A model generated the notes under the pieces. That model was not told the origin of the DNA and ran no database searches. It saw nothing but the letters and a program-made list of their open reading frames with translations. Below, in pieces: positions 58,755-64,000 of a DNA stretch of 64,000 nucleotides; position 1 is the stretch's first letter; every line of letters begins with the position of its first letter. Both the position numbers and the translations under genes were made by a program. Source of the stretch: Periplaneta americana (Eukaryota; Arthropoda; Insecta; Blattodea; Blattidae); contig NC_091118.1 of assembly GCF_040183065.1 (NCBI RefSeq), forward strand, positions 205,363,686 through 205,427,685, in the 5' to 3' direction.

Positions 58755-60334
58755 TAGGCCCTTGAAAAAGTTATGTATAATAGATTAGTTCGGTTTTTAG
58801 ATTGCAATGGTGCACTATCTAATGCTCAATTTGGATTTCAAAAAGGCAAAGGAATTAATAACGCCATATTCACTTTCACGGAATTTATTCTAAATTCAAA
58901 AGACAACAAGAATCAAACAGTTGGGCTATTCCTGGACCTGAGCAAAGCATTTGACACAGTTGACCACATGATACTGATCCAGAAACTACAATGGTTTAGC
59001 ATAAGGGGGTTAGCTAAAAGTTGGTTTGTTTCTTACCTAAGTGCAAGGCAACAATTTGTTGAAATAGGCTCAATGAAATCATATCCCACTATCATGAAAA
59101 GCGGGGTGCCCCAGGGTTCCATACTTGGCCCAATTCTATTTCTCCTGTATATAAACGACCTTCCCTCAAGGATAACACAAGCTAAAACCGTTCTCTTTGC
59201 AGATGACACCAATATTGTTTTCAATGCTCTTGATAAAAATAATTTACAGGAGAAAATAAATGAAACCTCAAGACAACTAGAACAGTGGTTAGCTAGCAAT
59301 AGACTAAAACTGAATGTCAGTAAAACCGTTTGTATGTATTTCAGTCAGAAACAACTACATGACTCCATTGAAATACTACTTAATAATACTGGAATAAAGG
59401 ACGTCGATTGTACAAAATTTTTAGGGATATGGATTGATTCCAACCTCACGTGGGAAAGTCATATTCAATTCTTAACTGATAAACTAAGTCGTTTGTGTTA
59501 TGCTTTCCGTGTCCTAACCAATATAACTCCCAAGGAACTACTTAGAGCAGTTTACTTTGGCTATGTTCACTCTGTATTATCATATGGGATAATTATCTGG
59601 GGGTCATCATCAAAACTTGCACAAGTGTTTAGACTGCAAAAGAGAATATTGAAAATTATAAAGAAAGTACCTATTCGCTCGGATAGTAAAAAAATATTCA
59701 AAGAGTTTGATATTTTGCCCCTACCTTGTATTTACATTCTTGAAACAGTCTGTTTCATCCACCAAAATTATGATAGTTTTAAAATAAACTCTGATTATCA
59801 CAACTACAGCACAAGAACATGCAATAATTTACATTTTAATCATCATAGGTTATCCAAAAGTCTCAATAGCTTATCACATACAGGGATAAGACTTTACAAC
59901 AAACTCCCTGTTGAAACTAAAGCCCTTAGCTATGCTAGATTTAAAAAGTCAGTGAAACATATTTTACTTTTCCACATGCCTTTTACTGTCAATGAGTATC
60001 TTAGTTTAGCACTCCAAATTTAGCTTACAGTAGTTAGTATCTCCTTTTGTGTTTACTGCTCTTCTTTTCTATCTGATTCATGTCTGGGGTGAGACTGCCC
60101 AAGAGGATAAGGAAACCAAGAACCTTGTACAAGTAATGGTCTGAAGAAAACTGTGGAGAATTGACTTCATTACTGAATGTATTGATTGTATATTATTTGT
60201 ATATTATTGTAGATATCTTGTATGTCGGAAAAACATGTATGTAACCGCATATTTATTATGTATTCACTCTGACGATGCCATGAAATCATTGTATTTCCTA
60301 AGGCTAATAAATATCTATCTATCTATCTATCTAT
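58755..60334 (+). mobile_element. Jockey/CR1-like LINE, RT C-terminal two thirds intact
   Basis: Open from EKVMYNRLVRFLD (58758) through 60023 without breaks. QFGFQKGKGINNAI (RT1/2), LFLDLSKAFDTVDH (first catalytic Asp), SGVPQGSILGPILFLLYIND (RT4), VLFADDTNIVF (catalytic FADD, intact), CTKFLGIWIDSNLTWESHI and LSYGIIIWGSS...RLQKRILKII are all typical of Jockey/CR1-group LINEs. The endonuclease and RT0 are missing, so it is 5'-truncated. The 3' UTR ends GGCTAATAAATATCTATCTA with a (TATC)n tail at 60312-60334. The uninterrupted frame suggests a fairly recent insertion, 600 bp upstream of the ELAC1 start. Confidence 0.92.
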
Positions 60335-60956
60335 TGAACAGCAGGTACTGATTTTGCATTTCAAACGTATCAAATGTGAGCCTACTAACACCTAACAACA
60401 ATATTTTCATTCGGACAACTCCTTTATTATTTTCTTATTCTTTCCTATCATTTCTACAAAAGGTGAGTTGCATTAGTTTAGTTAGGTTGGTTGGTAAGGA
60501 TTTGTTTATAATTAGGCCTATTCTTTCAGTAAGACAATACCTGTCAAAAATAACGCATACATTTATTTCCAATGAAATCGCACAAGAACTTACATGAAAA
60601 TAACACTTCTTTCAGCAGTAAGTATTCTTCAACGATTACTTTCTCCATTATCCCAGTATATAACTACATAATTAAGCTAATAGAACGATTACTGCATAAA
60701 CAGTAGCAAAAACAGTCAAGTGTGGCCCATAGTGTGCAGATTACACTTCAAGCTGGCCAGCCATCAAGATGACAGCAACCAGCAACAACGATACCAAGCT
60801 GTATTCATGCATGCACCACGCGTTTTGTGAGTGAACAAGCTCTGTTGGGGGTTAGGTCACGTACTAAGTATATTTATATCGTGTTTTTATTGATACGGAT
60901 ATGATGTATTGATTAATCAACATGATTAACTAATCAGCAGATACAAATATAGCAAA
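60335..60956 (+). other. Upstream region / probable 5' UTR of ELAC1
   Basis: About 620 bp between the LINE tail and the ELAC1 start codon. An in-frame stop (TAA 60927-60929) precedes the ATG. No TATA box is convincing; the promoter must lie here or be spliced from further upstream. Confidence 0.4.
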
Positions 60957-61038
60957 ATGCATATAATTTGTTTAGGGACAGCTTCGTGTTATCCTACATC
61001 CACGAGAAGTGTATCGTGTACAGCTGTCAGATTCGAAG
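60957..61038 (+). CDS. ELAC1: ELAC1-type tRNase Z, first coding exon
   Basis: ATG at 60957 (A at -3, in-frame stop at 60927) reads MHIICLGTASCYPTSTRSVS CTAVRFE and ends GAAG|GTATAT, phase 1. It aligns with the N-terminus of ELAC1/short RNase Z (human MSMDVTFLGTGAAYPSPTRG). LGT and YP(T/S).TR are the phosphodiesterase-specific first beta strands and loop. The product, zinc phosphodiesterase ELAC protein 1, cuts 3' trailers from pre-tRNA. Joined to 62748 it gives ...[20 protein letters not shown] chose this start rather than an acceptor at 60975 because the frame is open and alignable from the ATG. Confidence 0.85.
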
Positions 61039-62747
61039 GTATATCTTTAACAGTCGCTACATGTTTTCATAATTATTTTTATAAAGGTGTATCGTATATA
61101 ACATCCTAACTGAATCCTTAATTATATTTAAGTTACCGGTAGCAGTATATTTATAATGTAGCATTAGCATATTTTATTCACAACAAGCTAAGGTTTAGAA
61201 GTAGCTAATATAGGTTATAATACATATGCACAAATTTAGAAATTGAAAGATTTAAAATATGTCACTTGCTCACTTTCTTTATGGTTTATTAATATAATTA
61301 GTGGATGCTATAATAGCAGGTTTTATTGAATGATATCCATTATTTATAGGTTTAACTATAACCCAAAATGATTAAAAGTGTAATAGGGCTCTCTGTTATT
61401 CATAATTATATGTTCAGGTATAAATTTAACATTTTTTCCTCAACATTTTCTTGGTTTCATCGCTATATCATAACGTTATTCAGATTATCCAGTTTTGTTC
61501 AGGATGTTACATTTTAATGTTTTTTATTCAATAACCAATACCTACTTTCCATTTTCATCCATCAATCTCAAGCGCCCCTCTCTAAGGACACATACCTATT
61601 TTATATACCTACATCCTTTAATCGTTGTAGATGTTGCCATTGGTGCACCATTGGTAGGGTTACCATGAGAAGAAATTCAATAGGACATGGAATATAAAAT
61701 AAGAGGACATTACTGAAAAAAGGACTTTTTAAAAATTGGTATGAACAAAATTAAAAATAATGGTTCATCTTAGTCAGTTTTCTCATTAGTTGCTGGATCA
61801 GTACTACATCTGTACTTATTGGTGGAGCCCACTTTGTGCAGAAGAGCCTGAAGAGACAGAACTTCTATCTTGTAGCAAATTACTAACTATGGAACTGTTC
61901 ACAGGACATGTCCTTGAAATTATATTTCACCATGATGATACCTCTGACTGTCTTTGTTAGTATGCGATTTCGTTCTTTTGTCCATCGAGCAGGTATTAGG
62001 GAAAACATTCTCTCAATACTTCCATTGTGACTTGAGATCGATAAATAGAATTTACATATTTTTAAAAGTTCTGAGAAAGTTTCAGTGCTCGCAGAATTGA
62101 AGAATTTGCACCATTGTTTATCTAAAATTAGATCTTTGTCAAAATTAGCCTGATTGACATATCTTTGTATATTGCAGAATTGATCAAATAGCTTAGAATC
62201 ATGAATGGTGACATTTAATTTAATGCATGTCAATGAGTCATCACATTTTATATTTTTTATGTGCTCCAGCTTCAACCATTGAAAGCAGTTAAATTCTTTC
62301 ATAAGTTTTGACCATTTGTTTAGATATTCTATGCAAATTTCATAGAAATGGATTACATTTTCATGAAAATTTTTACATTCTATATGAAACTCATTTTCAG
62401 AAAATGAATGTAATCCAATGTTTGTAGAATGCTAGAAATTTGTATTTTTTTTATCAAGATACGAAATAAATGAAACACTAACATCAAAGTAAACTTAAGA
62501 TTTTTACAGCATCTTCTATTTTCTTCTTGTTCACCCGTGTAGACAATATAATGTGTATAACAGTCTGTACAATAAGGAAAACATATTTTATAAATTCGTC
62601 TTCATGCTGTAGTTTACGAACTATAATGCATTAGCTCATAAAAAAAAACCTCAGTTTTACTTTACAACAATTTTGAGTAGCATGTATTTCGTAGGTTAGT
62701 ATTTACAGACTGCTTTGCGTCTCTTAAACTTTGTTTCCTCTCAACAG
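61039..62747 (+). other. ELAC1 intron 1
   Basis: 1.7-kb intron, GTATAT...CAACAG. Holds an hAT transposase fragment on the opposite strand (61883-62430). The rest is AT-rich. Confidence 0.7.
61883..62430 (-). mobile_element. hAT transposase C-terminal fragment
   Basis: Minus-strand frame open from about 62430 (ENEFHIECKNFHENVIHFYE) to 61883. It ends with the hAT dimerisation block: FYLSISSHNGSIERMFSLIP, W.KERNR, VRGIIMVKYNF. The N-terminal zinc finger and DDE core are missing; no TIRs identified. It lies antisense in ELAC1 intron 1. Confidence 0.78.
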
Positions 62748-62863
62748 ATGGCAATGTGTGGCTCTTTGATTGTGGCGAAGGGTCTCAGGTGCAGCTGCAG
62801 AAGTCTCCAGTTCGTCCAAGTCGAATTTCTAAGGTTTTCATTACACACATGCATGGAGACCAT
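62748..62863 (+). CDS. ELAC1: ELAC1-type tRNase Z, second coding exon
   Basis: Acceptor CTCAACAG|ATGGC, donor CAT|GTAAGC. It encodes (D)[38 protein letters not shown]. The WLFDCGEG strand and HMHGDH, the zinc-binding HxHxDH motif II of the metallo-beta-lactamase fold, mark it as RNase Z. The length and QLQKS...KVFITH match ELAC1 rather than the long ELAC2 form. The rest of the gene (exosite arm, motifs III-V) lies beyond the window. Confidence 0.95.
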
Positions 62864-63239
62864 GTAAGCATTTTAAAGTACTGGTAAATAATAATTTAAT
62901 TCTATTTTGAATCTTGCGGTACACTACTTTTAACACTTGAATATAAGTAATTGATTAACTAGTGGACTTACTCGTGTTAATTATGTAAGTCTGTGCAGCT
63001 TACAGCTGGTTACATTAAAGCAATAACCAGAGGACACAATACATCTGCATACGCCGATCACATAACCAGTGCTAACCATACATACAATCAGTGGCGGCTC
63101 GTGATAAAATAATGTGTGTTCACAATTTTGTGGTTCCAAAATCGAAGAGAATTTGAAATTGTACGTTTAGTCTAATATGAAATGTCATGATTCCAATGTT
63201 TCACTATCGAAAAAAAACCGTATATAAATTCAAAACGAC

Positions 63240-63281
<42 letters not shown>

Positions 63282-64000
63282 AACTCAGTCTTTCTATTTC
63301 CAATTTTTCCTGGTAAGCCAGTTTACCCAGTTCTTTACTGTTCCAAATTTCATTGAACAGAGTTCATTGTTTACGTTTGTTAATAATGAATACTTACACA
63401 GTCCCGTTATTTACAAACGCGTGTGTTCAGTAATATATTTTGATTCACAACACACTGATACACTATAGCCTATACCAGTACTGTAATCCCATTCGCATAG
63501 ATTGATTGCTATAAATACATGCCAGTAAATATTATTCTTAAATATTATACGCTACCATACAGATACTTAAATTCATATCACCACCACAGTCAGCCAGCAC
63601 GTGTTTGAAAGTCAAACTATGCTATTATGCCGACACTGAAGTATAGTAATTCACAAACTACACTCTCGTAGCAGCACTGTACACACATCTACGTTAAGTA
63701 AACGTTCCTACAGTCAAATGCTGACATCTACAGGCTTTTAAATTTCCTCCTTGAGATATAGCACGTGAACGATAGGCACCGATGCACCTGACATCTGTAG
63801 GATAGATACTCATCATGTTCACTTAACGCTTTGTGCTCTTTACGAGTCATAAGCGGCCAGCTAAAGACAATTTTCTCCCGCGCATGTGTGAAATTCCTGT
63901 AACCATCTCGAAAAGAGCACGGCTTGTATGTGAACGGATGTTGCCAAGTTTACATAAGAAGTTTATGCAAAATGCGGGAAGTTTAAAATACTCGATTCTG
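62864..64000 (+). other. ELAC1 intron 2 (partial)
   Basis: AT-rich intron with an (AAT)n run at 63242-63279. 63090 (CAGTGGCGGCTCGTG) resembles an hAT end, but no partner end is in the window. No exon seen. Confidence 0.5.

Noticed and set aside
60589-60610. ATGAAAATAACACTTCTTTC followed by a donor-like GTAAGT, resembling an ELAC1 first exon (MKITLLSA)
   Set aside because: The exon would end in phase 0, incompatible with the phase needed downstream. The ATG at 60957 gives a continuous, better alignment.
63090-63110. CAGTGGCGGCTCGTG as an hAT end
   Set aside because: No inverted partner or 8-bp duplication is found before the window ends.

Overview
This is eukaryotic, repeat-rich, AT-rich DNA from an insect. 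The evidence is a Rab11 gene almost identical to insect Rab11 at the protein level, introns of 9-21 kb, and a dense mix of tRNA-derived SINEs, RTE, Jockey/CR1-like, I-like and R2-like LINEs, Tigger, hAT and mariner-type elements and MITEs. The repeat style suggests a cockroach, termite or related polyneopteran. That placement is an inference from memory of such genomes and was not checked by search.

Host genes. (1) Rab11, plus strand: one internal exon (1282-1556) followed by two alternative terminal coding exons, at 10571-10707 (the conserved ...CCQ tail) and 22726-22862 (a divergent ...CCTP tail). Both join in the same phase and both are open. The 5' exons lie upstream of the window. (2) A single-exon F-box/leucine-rich-repeat gene, minus strand, 52965-54344, complete and intact. 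(3) The first two coding exons of an ELAC1-type short tRNase Z, plus strand, 60957-61038 and 62748-62863, running off the right edge. No other host gene could be supported.

Layout. 1-1280: Tigger fragment and a DUF4817-type transposon inside a Rab11 intron. 1282-22862: Rab11 exons set among MITEs, palindromic SINE pairs, an inverted Penelope-like pair with hammerhead-like motifs, a 1.2-kb minisatellite, an RNase H LINE split by a SINE, and RTE LINE copies. 23.3-30.5 kb: TIR elements, a tyrosine-recombinase fragment, an hAT MITE and a 306-bp tandem duplication. 30.5-34.5 kb: a several-layer nest of DNA transposons. 35-44 kb: an interspersed ~1-kb repeat, foldbacks, an R2-like LINE end joined to an RTE LINE, and a tandem SINE. 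45-52 kb: more TIR elements and a nest sitting in an AAT microsatellite that contains a second hammerhead-like pair. 52-54.4 kb: duplicated SINE block, then the F-box gene. 55-64 kb: MITE, SINE, a Jockey/CR1-like LINE, ELAC1 with an hAT fragment in its intron.

The genes have no common pathway: Rab11 acts in recycling-endosome traffic, the F-box protein probably in SCF ubiquitin ligases, and ELAC1 in tRNA 3'-end processing. The two observations most worth following are the alternative Rab11 C-termini and two inverted-repeat loci whose arms carry hammerhead-ribozyme cores, one pair with a compensatory base-pair change.
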